This document shows, one piece after another, positions 36,298 through 45,027 of a stretch of DNA of 64,000 nt. Source of the stretch: Acidimicrobiales bacterium (GTDB lineage: Bacteria > Actinomycetota > Acidimicrobiia > Acidimicrobiales > DATDAH01); the NCBI GenBank assembly GCA_016794585.1, contig JAEUJM010000033.1:1-64000 (forward strand). The letters run 5' to 3'. Position numbers and translations under genes: made by a program. The notes beneath the pieces were generated by a model. It was not told the origin of the DNA. It searched no databases and saw only the letters and a program-made list of their open reading frames with translations. Position 1 is the stretch's first letter; every line of letters begins with the position of its first letter.

Positions 36298-37094
36298 GTC
36301 GCCCCGCGGAGGGGGAGCGAGAGCACGGCCAGGCCGCCTGGCTGGCGCTCGAAGCCCTCGCGCTCGTAGAGCGCGAGGGCGGCGGCGTTGCGCTCCTGGG
36401 TGTTGACCATCACGCGGCGGACGCGTCGCCGCTCGAGCCAGCGCAACCCGTCGACGAGGAGGGACCGACCCACGCCGCCGCGGTGGCGGTCGGGCGCCAC
36501 CGCGAGGCGCTGGACGTAACCGCGGTGCGAGGCGCGACCGATCACCGAGTAGCCGACCACCTCGGCGGTGGTCCCCCGGTCGGCGACCGCCACGCGAAAG
36601 CGCGCCGACGGGGTCGCGGCGATGGCGTCGGCCAGGCCCCGGTGGTCCAGGCGCCAGAACGGCTCGAAGGCCTGGTGATCGAGGCGCAGCACCGAGTCGC
36701 GGTCGTTCGTGTGGCCCCGGCGCAGCACGACGCCGGCGGGTGCACCGGGAGCCCGCGGCGGCGCCACCGGCAGGGCGCGGGCCAGCAGGTGCAGACGCTC
36801 GTGCACCTCGAAGCCGACGGTGAGGAAGGCCGCCTGGTCGAGGGGGGCCAGGGCGGCGGTGACCACCGACCGGTAGCCCTGCTCGCCGGCCAACTCGAGG
36901 GCGCGGCGCACGTCGGTGACCGCGCTCGGCGAGCCTCCGTGCACGGGCACGACGTAGGCGACCTCGGGGTGGCCCTGCCACGGGCCGAGGCGCAGCGGCG
37001 AGCCCTCGCCGTGGAGCACCACCCCACCGCGGCCGTCCCGCACCAGGCCGGCCCGGAGCCGGGGCGCGACGGGGCGGGACGGGGGACGGGGCAC
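36294..37094 (-). CDS. GNAT family N-acetyltransferase
   Basis: About 266 aa from GTG 37094; upstream starts add an Arg/Pro-rich stretch and no family similarity. The C-terminal half is a GNAT fold: the acetyl-CoA loop VAPDRHRGGVGRSLLVDGL (~190-210), then NTQERNAAALALYEREGF, typical of RimI-like enzymes. The N-terminal half (~30-120) is a second, less obvious domain with LGPWQGHPEVAYVVPVHGG. It transfers an acetyl group from acetyl-CoA to an amine; the substrate is unknown. It is coupled to the DUF6049 gene and replaces mutT4 of the mycobacterial cluster. Confidence 0.8.
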   Translation of the reverse strand: MPRPPSRPVAPRLRAGLVRDGRGGVVLHGEGSPLRLGPWQGHPEVAYVVPVHGGSPSAVTDVRRALELAGEQGYRSVVTAALAPLDQAAFLTVGFEVHERLHLLARALPVAPPRAPGAPAGVVLRRGHTNDRDSVLRLDHQAFEPFWRLDHRGLADAIAATPSARFRVAVADRGTTAEVVGYSVIGRASHRGYVQRLAVAPDRHRGGVGRSLLVDGLRWLERRRVRRVMVNTQERNAAALALYEREGFERQPGGLAVLSLPLRGAT

Positions 37095-37252
37095 GACCCC
37101 CCGAGGATACGGCCCGCCCGAGGCCCTCTGCGGCGCGGGACGGCGGCGCCGTCCGCGCATCGCCCCGTGGTCCTCGACCGCTGGAGGCCAGGGTGAGCGT
37201 GGGGGTCGGGGAGAGGGTGGGGGAGAGGCCGGGCGGTACCGTGGGCGCCACC

Positions 37253-38302
37253 ATGACCGTCCTGTTCGCGACGCATCCGGCCTTCGCGCGCCACGACACC
37301 GGCCCGGGCCACCCCGAGCGCCCGCAGCGGCTCCAGGCCGTCCTCGACGGCGCCGAGGCGGCCGGGCTGGGCGAGGCCCTGGTCGACCTCGACCCTCGCC
37401 CGGCCACCCGTGCCGACCTCGAGCGCGTCCATCCAGCGGCGTTCATCGACCGCATCGAGGCGTTCTGCGCCAAGGGCGGCGGCTACATCGACGGGGACAC
37501 CGTCGCCGTGGCCGAGTCGTGGGACGCGGCGCTGTTGGCCGCGGGCGCCGGCCTCACCGCCATCGAAGCGCTCGACCGGGGGGACACCGGCGCGGACAGC
37601 GCGTTCTGCGCGGTGCGCCCGCCCGGCCACCACGCCCGCCCGGCCCAGGCCATGGGCTTCTGCCTGTTCAACAACGTGGCCGTGGCCGCCGCCGCCCTGG
37701 CCGACCGGGGCGAGCGGGTGCTGGTGGTCGACTACGACGTGCACCACGGCAACGGCACCCAGGACATCTTCTACCGCGATCCGCGCGTCGTGTACGTGTC
37801 GTTCCACGAGTGGCCGCTGTACCCGGGCACCGGCGGCCTCGACGAGACCGGCGCCGGCGACGGGGCGGGCGCCACCATCAACTTCCCTCTGCCGACGGGG
37901 GCCACGGGCGATGTCCTGCGCCTCGGCGTGGACGAGGTGCTCGCGCCCCTCGTCGACACGTGGGCGCCCACCTGGGTGCTGCTCTCGGCCGGCTTCGACG
38001 CCCACCGCGACGACCCCCTCGCCGGGCTGTCGCTGGCCTCGGGCGACTTCGCCGACCTGACCGCCGACCTCCTCGCGTTCGTGCCCGCCGGCCGGCGCCT
38101 CGTGTTCCTCGAGGGCGGCTACGACCTCGGCGCCCTGTCGCGCTCGACCACCGCCTGCCTCGGCGCCATGGCCGGCGTCGACCTCCGCCCCGAGCCCGCC
38201 ACGTCCGGCGGGCCCGGCGGCACCGTGGTGCGCGCCGTGGCCGAGCGGCGCGCCATCGAGGCCGACCTCTCCGCGCCCCTCGACCGCCCCGACGTCCCGT
38301 GA
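37253..38302 (+). CDS. Histone-deacetylase-superfamily hydrolase
   Basis: 349 aa from ATG 37253. HDAC/AcuC/acetylpolyamine amidohydrolase fold: RPPGHHA (H126, H127 of the charge relay), VVDYDVHHGNGT (zinc ligands D162, H164), SFHEWPLYPGTG, SAGFDAHRDDP (the second zinc-binding Asp) and EGGYD with the transition-state Tyr. It hydrolyses an amide or ester, as acetylpolyamine amidohydrolases do; the exact substrate is unknown. The gene is divergent from the GNAT gene and 10 bp before pcnA. An acetyltransferase and a deacetylase side by side is suggestive but unproven. Confidence 0.88.
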   Translation: MTVLFATHPAFARHDTGPGHPERPQRLQAVLDGAEAAGLGEALVDLDPRPATRADLERVHPAAFIDRIEAFCAKGGGYIDGDTVAVAESWDAALLAAGAGLTAIEALDRGDTGADSAFCAVRPPGHHARPAQAMGFCLFNNVAVAAAALADRGERVLVVDYDVHHGNGTQDIFYRDPRVVYVSFHEWPLYPGTGGLDETGAGDGAGATINFPLPTGATGDVLRLGVDEVLAPLVDTWAPTWVLLSAGFDAHRDDPLAGLSLASGDFADLTADLLAFVPAGRRLVFLEGGYDLGALSRSTTACLGAMAGVDLRPEPATSGGPGGTVVRAVAERRAIEADLSAPLDRPDVP

Positions 38303-38312
38303 GCTCCCGTTC

Positions 38313-39743
38313 GTGAGCAACCCACCGACCACCATCCCCGAGCCCCTTCGGCCCGCCCTCCAACCGGTCCTCGACGACGTCGCGCCCTTGGCCGAGCGCT
38401 TCACCGCCGCCGGCCACCGGCTCTACCTCGTGGGCGGCGTCGTGCGCGACCTGCTCCTGGGCTCGCCGCTCCCGGACGTCGACATCGACCTGACCACCGA
38501 CGCCCGTCCCGAGCAGACCAAGGCCATCCTCAACGGCTGGGCCGACGCGGTGTGGACCCAGGGCGAGCGCTTCGGCACCATCGGCGCCAAGAAGGGCGAC
38601 CGCGAGTTCGAGATCACCACCCACCGGGCCGAGGCCTACCGCCCGGACTCCCGCAAGCCCGAGGTCGAGTTCAGCGACGCCATCGAGGCCGACCTCTCCC
38701 GCCGCGACTTCACCGTCAACGCGATGGCCCTGTCGCTGCCCGACCTCGCCCTCGTCGACCCCTTCGACGGGATGGTCGACCTGCTGGTGCACCGGCGCCT
38801 GCGCACCCCACTCGCGCCAGAGGAGTCGTTCAGCGACGACCCCCTTCGCATGCTCCGGGCCGCCCGCTTCCTCGCCGGCTATGGCCTGATGCCCGACGGC
38901 GACCTCATCGCCGCGGTCAAGGCGCTGGCCCCCCGGCTCGAGATCGTGGCGCCCGAGCGGATCCGCCTCGAGCTCGACAAGCTCATGGTGGTGGACGACC
39001 CGTCTGCGGGGCTCTGGTTCCTGGTCGACACGGGCCTCGCCCAGGAGTTCCTGCCCGAGCTGCCGGCCATGCGCCTCGAGCAGGACCCCATCCACCACCA
39101 CAAGGACGTGCTGGCCCACACCATCGCGGTGGTGGCCAAGACTCGCCGCCTCGACGCCGAGGGCCGTCCCAACAAGCGCGTGCGCCTCGCCGCGCTGCTC
39201 CACGACGTGGGCAAGCCAAAGACCCGGTCGTTCGCCAACGGTGGCGTGAGCTTCCACCACCACGAGGTGGTCGGTGCCCGCATGGCCCGCGAGCGGCTCC
39301 AGGCGCTGCGCTACCCCAACGACGAGACCGACGACATCGTCCAACTCGTCTACCTGCACCTGCGCTTCCACACCTACGCCATGGGCTGGACCGACGCCGC
39401 GGTGCGCCGCTTCGTGCGCGACGCCGGCGACCTGCTGCCCGAGCTCATCGAGCTGACCCGCTGCGACTGCACCACGCGCAACCAGCGCAAGGCCGAGCGC
39501 CTGTCCCGCCGCATGGACGAGCTCGAGGAGCGCATCGCGAAGCTCCAGGAGCAGGAGGCGCTCGACGCCATGCGCCCCGACCTCGACGGGCGCCAGGTGA
39601 TGGACCACCTCGGCGTCGAGCCCGGTCGTTGGGTCGGCGAGGCCCTCGACCACCTGCTGCAGCTGCGCCTCGACGAGGGCCCCCTCGGCGAGGAGGAGGC
39701 CTACCGCCGCCTCGACCAGTGGTGGGCCGCCCGCGAGGGCTGA
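38313..39743 (+). CDS. pcnA: CCA-adding tRNA nucleotidyltransferase
   Basis: 476 aa from GTG 38313. N-terminal nucleotidyltransferase head: LVGGVVRDLLLG (with GGxxR) and the catalytic DVDIDLTT. Then RRDFTVNAMAL and DDPLRMLRAARFLA of the neck (about 150-195). From ~240 is an HD domain (HHHKDVLAHTIAV, LLHDVGKPKTR, HHHEVVGA). A C-terminal coiled segment (ERLSRRMDELEERIAKLQEQEA) follows. It adds or repairs CCA at tRNA 3' ends. Its place beside the DUF6049 gene is conserved in Actinomycetota. Confidence 0.95.
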   Translation: MSNPPTTIPEPLRPALQPVLDDVAPLAERFTAAGHRLYLVGGVVRDLLLGSPLPDVDIDLTTDARPEQTKAILNGWADAVWTQGERFGTIGAKKGDREFEITTHRAEAYRPDSRKPEVEFSDAIEADLSRRDFTVNAMALSLPDLALVDPFDGMVDLLVHRRLRTPLAPEESFSDDPLRMLRAARFLAGYGLMPDGDLIAAVKALAPRLEIVAPERIRLELDKLMVVDDPSAGLWFLVDTGLAQEFLPELPAMRLEQDPIHHHKDVLAHTIAVVAKTRRLDAEGRPNKRVRLAALLHDVGKPKTRSFANGGVSFHHHEVVGARMARERLQALRYPNDETDDIVQLVYLHLRFHTYAMGWTDAAVRRFVRDAGDLLPELIELTRCDCTTRNQRKAERLSRRMDELEERIAKLQEQEALDAMRPDLDGRQVMDHLGVEPGRWVGEALDHLLQLRLDEGPLGEEEAYRRLDQWWAAREG

Positions 39744-39840
39744 GGCCACGGCGGGGGGTTCCTGACCCCGGCCGAGATCCGATGTGGCGGATCCGCGGGT
39801 GCGGCACCCTTTACCGGGCATCGACACGCGGGGAGAGGCA

Positions 39841-40308
39841 GTGACGACGGATGCGGCGGCACGGGAGTTCGACGCGTTCGTGGCCGACGCGCAGGACCGT
39901 GTGCGGCGGGCCCTGACCCCACTGGCCGGCGCCGATGCCGCTCGTCAGGCGACCACCGACGGCCTCGTCTACCTCTGGCAGCACTGGGACCGGGTGGCGG
40001 CCATGGAGAACCCGGCCGGCTACCTCTACACGGTCGCCCGGAGCCGGGTGCGCTTCGACCGTCCCCTCGGTGACCGCCTGACCGAAGACCTCGCCGGGCC
40101 GGACGTCGAACCTTCGGTGGAACCGGCGCTCGTGAAGCTGCTGGCGTCGCTCACCAAGCGACAGCGCGTGGCGGTCTACCTGGTGCACGGGTGTCGCTGG
40201 CCGGTACCCGAGGTCGCCGATCTGCTCGGGATCTCGGTGTCGAGCGTCCGCAACCACGCCGACCGGGGGCTGGCCAAGCTCCGGCGACAGATGGAGGTGA
40301 CCCTGTGA
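39841..40308 (+). CDS. Small sigma-70-like factor
   Basis: 155 aa from GTG 39841, with GGGAG upstream. Region 2 is short and divergent (VYLWQHWDRVAAMENPAGYLYTVARSRVR); region 4 is clear (LTKRQRVAVYLVHGCRWPVPEVADLLGISVSSVRNHADRGLAKL). It is probably an ECF sigma factor, though the weak region 2 leaves room for a DNA-binding regulator only. The stop overlaps the next gene's GTG (GTGA), the usual layout of a sigma/anti-sigma pair. The start codon rather than an earlier in-frame ATG is set by the ribosome site. Confidence 0.75.
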   Translation: MTTDAAAREFDAFVADAQDRVRRALTPLAGADAARQATTDGLVYLWQHWDRVAAMENPAGYLYTVARSRVRFDRPLGDRLTEDLAGPDVEPSVEPALVKLLASLTKRQRVAVYLVHGCRWPVPEVADLLGISVSSVRNHADRGLAKLRRQMEVTL

Positions 40309-41309
40309 GCGACGATGCGCAGGACCTGGTCGGCCGTTGGGCCCGGTCCACCGATCCCGGCCGCGACCCGATCGGCGGCGCCGAGGTGCGCGCCCGGGCT
40401 GCGAGCGGCGGAGTTCACGTCGCCGCCGCCGACAGTGGTCGTCGGGGCTGGGTCCTTGCCGCCGCGTGCGTGTTCGTCGCGGTGGCGTTGGGCGCGGCGA
40501 TCCTGGCCCGCAGCGGCGGCGACGACGTCGTGGTCCAGACCGGACCCGCCGCCGGCAGCGAGGACGGACCCGGGAGCATCACGGTGCAGCTCGAGCCGGA
40601 CGTCTGCTGCTTCAGGGAGGGCTTCGAGGTGGGGCTGCGCTTCGAGACGGCGGACGGCGAGGTCATCGGGTCCACGCTCTGGTCGGACTTCGTGGAGGCG
40701 TCCGGTGACGACTCGATGGGCGCCTACTACGACTCGGTCCTCACCCAGGAGGTGCAGGCCGGCCCCGTCGTGGTTCGGGCGGAGGTGTCCATCGGGGCCG
40801 GCCCCCCTCCGGTGCCCCCGGACCTCGAAGGCGACCTCGCCTGCTCGCTCGAGGTCGAGGTGGCACCCGACGAGACCGTGGCCGTCGAGGTCCTCTTCGA
40901 CGAGGCCGATGACTGCCTGCGCCGCTTGACCGACCCGCCCACCACGACGAACACGAGCCAGGCGCCGACCACGACGATGCCGCTCACCACCACCTCGGTG
41001 GGGCCCGTCACCGAGGCGCCGATGACGACCACGTCGATCGCCTCATTGGCGGCGGGTGTCGGGTATTACGTGGATGTCGACCTCGACTGCCTCGCCTTCG
41101 AGCTGTCGGGTATCTGGGTGCTCGTCGATGGCGACCCCCGCAGCTGGCAGCCCGCCGACGAGCGCTTCGAGGGTGGCACCTTCACCCTCGACTCGCTGTC
41201 GACCGGGACCTTCGTCGGCGACTTCGCGGAGACCAAGGTGGCCACCTTCCGCCTGCTCGCCGGCGACGAGACGCCGAATTGCGTGCCGGTACCGCGGTAC
41301 GCACCGTGA
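40305..41309 (+). CDS. Single-pass membrane protein, possible anti-sigma partner
   Basis: 334 aa from GTG 40305, coupled to the sigma-like gene. The N-terminal ~45 residues (DDAQDLVGRWARSTDP) would be cytoplasmic. One membrane helix follows (GWVLAAACVFVAVALGAAILA, 48-68), then an extracellular domain with Cys residues, a Thr/Pro-rich linker (~215-262) and a small C-terminal domain (YYVDVDLDCLAFELSG). There is no zinc-binding anti-sigma motif. Position and topology suggest that it tethers the sigma-like factor; the extracellular part may sense a signal. No named family recognised. Confidence 0.7.
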   Translation: MSDDAQDLVGRWARSTDPGRDPIGGAEVRARAASGGVHVAAADSGRRGWVLAAACVFVAVALGAAILARSGGDDVVVQTGPAAGSEDGPGSITVQLEPDVCCFREGFEVGLRFETADGEVIGSTLWSDFVEASGDDSMGAYYDSVLTQEVQAGPVVVRAEVSIGAGPPPVPPDLEGDLACSLEVEVAPDETVAVEVLFDEADDCLRRLTDPPTTTNTSQAPTTTMPLTTTSVGPVTEAPMTTTSIASLAAGVGYYVDVDLDCLAFELSGIWVLVDGDPRSWQPADERFEGGTFTLDSLSTGTFVGDFAETKVATFRLLAGDETPNCVPVPRYAP

Positions 41310-41310
41310 C

Positions 41311-41339
41311 TTGCACACGAACACCAGTTCGACTACGGT
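41311..41339 (+). promoter_or_regulatory. Promoter with embedded SOS (LexA) box
   Basis: TTGCAC (41311-41316) and TACGGT (41334-41339) stand 17 bp apart. Between them is CGAAC-ACCA-GTTCG (41318-41331), an exact match to the actinobacterial LexA box CGAAC-N4-GTTCG. LexA bound here would block polymerase. The DUF222/HNH gene begins about 110 bp downstream. Mycobacterial 13E12-repeat genes are known DNA-damage-inducible LexA targets. Confidence 0.75.
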
Positions 41340-41452
41340 GACGGACAACAGATCGCAGCCCTGTTGAGCACGCCGGCTGTCGCTTCCCCAAAGCCAATCT
41401 GATCGTTCGTGTTCGCACCCCGTTGGTGGGTGCGGGTTGGGAGTGGAAGCGC

Positions 41453-43066
41453 GTGTCTGTTGTCCTCGACGACCTCGTCGCCCCGGGGTTCGCATCGGAG
41501 TCCGAGTTGGATCGGCTCGAGGTGATCGCCGCGGGGGTGGCCCGGACCGCGTGGGCGAACCGGGCGAAGTCCGGTCTCGGGGACGACCTGGTGCAGCTGT
41601 CGCGCATCGAGCGGATGGTCGGCGCGGCCAAGCTTGGCGCGCTGGCGGCGTTCGACGCGTCCGGGCAGTACCGTTTCGACGGCCAACCGTCGGCCGCCAC
41701 CTGGATGGCGGCGAACACCAAAGCCGACCGCCGGCGGGTCCGTCACCAGATCGGCGTGGCCCGCCAGGCCCGCACCATGCCCCTCACCGAGGACGCCTAC
41801 CGGCAGGGCACCATCGGCTTCGAGCACGTCGCCACCCTCAGCCGGGCCGTCAACGCGGACACCGCCGAGTTCTTCGCCGAGGCCGAAGCCGAGCTCGTCG
41901 CCGCGGCCCGCACCCTGGACTTCGATCTGTTCGTCCGGGCGGTGCGCGCCTGGATGGACTTCGTGGACCCCGACGGCGCCGAGGAACGCGCCCGCAAGGC
42001 CGACGAACGACGCCGCGCCCACGCGTCGCGGACCTTCGACGGGATGGTCCGCATCGACGCCTGGCTCGACGCCATCGGCGGCACCGAGTTCCTCGCCGAG
42101 CTCCGCCGCCTCGAAAAGGAGCTGTTCGCCGCGGACTGGGCCGAGGCCCGCGCCCGCCTCGGCGACCACGCCAAGGCGTCCGACCTGGTCCGCACCGCCG
42201 AGCAACGCCGCGCCGATGCCCTCGTCGAGATGGCCCGGCGCTCCGCCACCTGTGACACCCCCGGCCAACCCCCCAAGTGGGTCCTCAACGTGATGGTCGG
42301 CTACGCCACCTTCTGGAACGAGCTCGCCGCCCTCGCCGGCGAGACCGGCGACCACCACTGCCCCTGCTGCGGCGGCCACCGCGGCCCCGACGACGCCGCT
42401 GCGGACGCAGACGACGAGGACGCCCACGACGATGACCTCGACGACCTCGACACCGAGGCCCTCGACACCGACGACCTCGGCGCCCACCCAGACCTCGATC
42501 TCGACGATCTGGACGCCGACGATCGTGACACCGACCTCGGAGACCAAGGGAGCGCCGACGTCGGCGCCCCGGGCGCGAGCGACCCGACCGCCTCGACCGA
42601 CGTCGACGCTCCCGACGCGCTCGACCACGACGAACAGGACACCGCCGCCGGGCCCGTTGCGCCGCGGCCGCTGCCGGACTGGTGGAAGTCGATCGACCTG
42701 CGCCCCGGCGCCGGCCTCGTCGACACCCGCTTCTACGACACCATGTGCGAGCTCGAGGACTGCACCCCCCTCGCGGCCCGCACCGCCATCTCGCTCGGCC
42801 TCGCCGGCACCATCCGCCGCATCGTCTTCGGCCCCGACAGCCAGATCCTCGACTTCGGACAAGCCGTCGACTACTTCCACGGCCCCCTCCGAGAAGCGAT
42901 CATCATCCGAGACCGGTTCTGCCGCGACGACGGCTGCGGCCTCCCCGGCCGCGACTGCCAGATCGACCATCGCGTCCCCCGCAGCAGAGGGGGCCCCACC
43001 GCCGCCACCAACGGCGAGTGCAAGTGCGGCACCGCCAACCGCCTCAAGGGCGACCGAATGCCGTAG
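41453..43066 (+). CDS. DUF222 / HNH endonuclease (13E12-repeat family), SOS-regulated
   Basis: About 537 aa from GTG 41453; GTG 41423 is also open. Residues ~10-265 are DUF222 (ARTAWANRAKSGLGDDLVQL, RIERMVGAAKLGALAAFD). From ~300 to ~395 is a strongly acidic, repetitive spacer (runs of Asp in DDLDDLDTEALDTDD). The C-terminal HNH domain has CRDDGCGLPGRDCQIDH, then RVPRSRGGPT and GTANRLKGD, the metal-binding nuclease site. A LexA box sits in its promoter. Family members are multicopy in Actinomycetota and may be mobile; the cellular role is unsettled. The acidic spacer is unusually long. Confidence 0.88.
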   Translation: MSVVLDDLVAPGFASESELDRLEVIAAGVARTAWANRAKSGLGDDLVQLSRIERMVGAAKLGALAAFDASGQYRFDGQPSAATWMAANTKADRRRVRHQIGVARQARTMPLTEDAYRQGTIGFEHVATLSRAVNADTAEFFAEAEAELVAAARTLDFDLFVRAVRAWMDFVDPDGAEERARKADERRRAHASRTFDGMVRIDAWLDAIGGTEFLAELRRLEKELFAADWAEARARLGDHAKASDLVRTAEQRRADALVEMARRSATCDTPGQPPKWVLNVMVGYATFWNELAALAGETGDHHCPCCGGHRGPDDAAADADDEDAHDDDLDDLDTEALDTDDLGAHPDLDLDDLDADDRDTDLGDQGSADVGAPGASDPTASTDVDAPDALDHDEQDTAAGPVAPRPLPDWWKSIDLRPGAGLVDTRFYDTMCELEDCTPLAARTAISLGLAGTIRRIVFGPDSQILDFGQAVDYFHGPLREAIIIRDRFCRDDGCGLPGRDCQIDHRVPRSRGGPTAATNGECKCGTANRLKGDRMP

Positions 43067-43221
43067 CGGGCACCGCCCGCGGCCCGCCATCGCCGACCCG
43101 ACGCTCGGCACCATCGTCTCGTACGTCCAACCGGTCGCGAGGTGCCTCGGCGGCGCCGCGGTGCGCCGGGCCGCCGTGGCCCGGGGTTCTGCGCCGCCCG
43201 GCGATCGGGCAGGTCGCGGGG

Positions 43222-44403
43222 ATGAAAGCACTCACCTGGCACGGCAAGCGCGACGTCCGCATCGACACGGTGCCGGATCCGACCATCGAGGCGCCGACCG
43301 ACGCGATCATCCGGGTCACCTCGACCGGGCTGTGCGGGTCGGACCTGCACCTCTACGAGCTGTTCGGGCCGTTCCTCGACGAGGGCGACATCCTCGGTCA
43401 CGAGCCGATGGGGATCGTCGAAGCGGTGGGCCCGGAGGTCACCCACATCGCACCGGGCGACCGGGTGGTGGTGCCGTTCAACGTGTCGTGTGGCCACTGC
43501 TGGATGTGCGACCACGGCCTCCAGTCGCAGTGCGAGACCACCCAGGTGCACGAGCAGGGCACCGGCGCCTCGCTCCTCGGGTACACGAAGCTCTATGGCC
43601 AGGTGGCGGGAGGCCAGGCCGAGCTGCTGCGGGTGCCCCAGGCGCACTACGGGCCGATCAAGGTGCCCGAGGGGCCGGCCGACGACCGCTTCCTCTACCT
43701 CTCCGACGTGCTGCCCACGGCATGGCAGGCGGTCGAGTACGCCGCCGTGCCCCCGGGCGGGACCGTCGCCGTCCTCGGCCTCGGCCCCATCGGGCAGATG
43801 GCGGCCCGCATCGCCCTGCACCGGGGCGCCGGCGGCGTCTTCGGTGTCGACCTCGTGCCCGAGCGCCTCGCCGCGGCGGCCGCCCACGGGGTGCACGTGA
43901 TCGATCTGAACGCCACCGACGACCTGGCCGAGGAGCTGCGTGGCCGGACCGCCGGCCGTGGCCCGGACGCGGTGATCGACGCCGTCGGCATGGAGGCCCA
44001 CGGGTCCGGTCCGGCCAAGACGGCCCAGGCGCTGGTGGGCCTGCTGCCCGACCCCCTCGCGGCGAAGGCCATGGAGACCGCGGGCCTCGACCGGCTGGCC
44101 GCCCTCCTGGCCGCCATCGAGATCGTGCGCCGCGGCGGCACGCTGTCCATCAGCGGGGTCTACGGCGGCATGGTCGACCCGCTGCCGATGCTCCAGATGT
44201 TCGACAAGCAGCTCACGGTGCGGATGGGGCAGGCGAACGTCCGCCGTTGGGTCGACGACCTGCTCCCGCTCCTCACCGACGACGACCCCCTCGGCGTCGA
44301 CGACCTGGCCACCCACCACCTGCCCCTCGCCGAGGCGCCCGAGGCCTACGCCATGTTCCAGGAGAAGCGCGACGGCGCCGTCAAGGTCGTGTTCCGGCCC
44401 TGA
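43222..44403 (+). CDS. Zinc-dependent alcohol dehydrogenase (medium chain)
   Basis: 393 aa from ATG 43222. Catalytic zinc ligands C38 (GLCGSDLH) and H60/E61 (GHEPMG). The structural zinc is set by C90, C93, C96 and C104 (CGHCWMCDHGLQSQC). The Rossmann motif is VLGLGPIGQMAARIA. The insert around residues 255-275 (AHGSGPAKTAQALVGLLPDP) marks the subgroup that includes glutathione-independent formaldehyde dehydrogenase-like enzymes. NAD(P)-dependent oxidation of an alcohol or aldehyde adduct is expected; the substrate is unknown. No ribosome site better than GCGGGG is seen. Confidence 0.88.
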   Translation: MKALTWHGKRDVRIDTVPDPTIEAPTDAIIRVTSTGLCGSDLHLYELFGPFLDEGDILGHEPMGIVEAVGPEVTHIAPGDRVVVPFNVSCGHCWMCDHGLQSQCETTQVHEQGTGASLLGYTKLYGQVAGGQAELLRVPQAHYGPIKVPEGPADDRFLYLSDVLPTAWQAVEYAAVPPGGTVAVLGLGPIGQMAARIALHRGAGGVFGVDLVPERLAAAAAHGVHVIDLNATDDLAEELRGRTAGRGPDAVIDAVGMEAHGSGPAKTAQALVGLLPDPLAAKAMETAGLDRLAALLAAIEIVRRGGTLSISGVYGGMVDPLPMLQMFDKQLTVRMGQANVRRWVDDLLPLLTDDDPLGVDDLATHHLPLAEAPEAYAMFQEKRDGAVKVVFRP

Positions 44404-44550
44404 CGGTCCCGTCGAGGCCATCTCGGCCGGTCCCCAGCGGGGCCCTGGCGGGCGACACGACTCGACCATCCGGCGGGACCGCCCGGGCGGGCGGTCCCGC
44501 GGCGCGTCCGGGCGGGGTCAGTCCGGGGGCGGCGGGACGGTGCGGGGGTC

Positions 44551-45027
44551 TTAGGTGCGCTCGACCAGCTCCTCGAGCAGGCGCAGCGAATCGTCGTTGC
44601 GGGCACGGAGCGCGGGGGCGAGGAGGGGCCGCCCGCCGTGGTCCCAGAGGAAGCGCATCGGGCCGGCGTGCGGCTGCTCGGTGATGGTCAGGTGGGTGCC
44701 GGTCCCGACGGGCGTCAGGGTGAAGACGACCGCGGCGACGCCCAGCGGTCGAGCGCCGGCGCGGAGCTCGAGGTGGTGGGGCCGATCGTGCGAGACCACC
44801 GTGGTCTTGTCGGCGAGGGTCAGGGGACCGGCTCCGACGACGTGGTGGAACGCCGCGCCCGGGAGGGGCCAGGAGTCGTCGACGGCGCGGATCCGCTTCG
44901 CCCCGCGCAGCCAGTCGGGATAGGTCACCGGGTCGAGGAGCACGTCGAAGACCCGGTCGGGAGCGACGGCGAGGTCGACCTCCGAGACCACCCCGCCGGC
45001 GGCCGCGGTGCCCGAAGCGCCGCTCAT
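44551..45027 (-). CDS. SRPBCC (START-like) family protein
   Basis: 158 aa from ATG 45027, overlapping the methyltransferase stop by 4 nt (ATGA). The sequence VSEVDLAVAPDRVFDVLLDPVTYPDWL begins the SRPBCC hydrophobic-ligand fold, and LTPVGTGTHLTITEQPHAGP with the C-terminal helix (DDSLRLLEELVE) completes it. Such proteins bind hydrophobic molecules or act as polyketide cyclase/activator-like factors; here no catalytic residue is evident. It is co-transcribed with the upstream methyltransferase. Confidence 0.82.
   Translation of the reverse strand: MSGASGTAAAGGVVSEVDLAVAPDRVFDVLLDPVTYPDWLRGAKRIRAVDDSWPLPGAAFHHVVGAGPLTLADKTTVVSHDRPHHLELRAGARPLGVAAVVFTLTPVGTGTHLTITEQPHAGPMRFLWDHGGRPLLAPALRARNDDSLRLLEELVERT

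Noticed and set aside
36298-37473. Upstream extension of the DUF6049 gene to 37473
   Set aside because: That stretch is the GNAT gene in another frame; the signal peptide and the GTGA overlap fix the start at 36297.
42370-42640. Asp-codon-rich tract in the DUF222/HNH gene as a separate repeat element
   Set aside because: It is an in-frame acidic spacer between DUF222 and HNH domains, irregular at DNA level.
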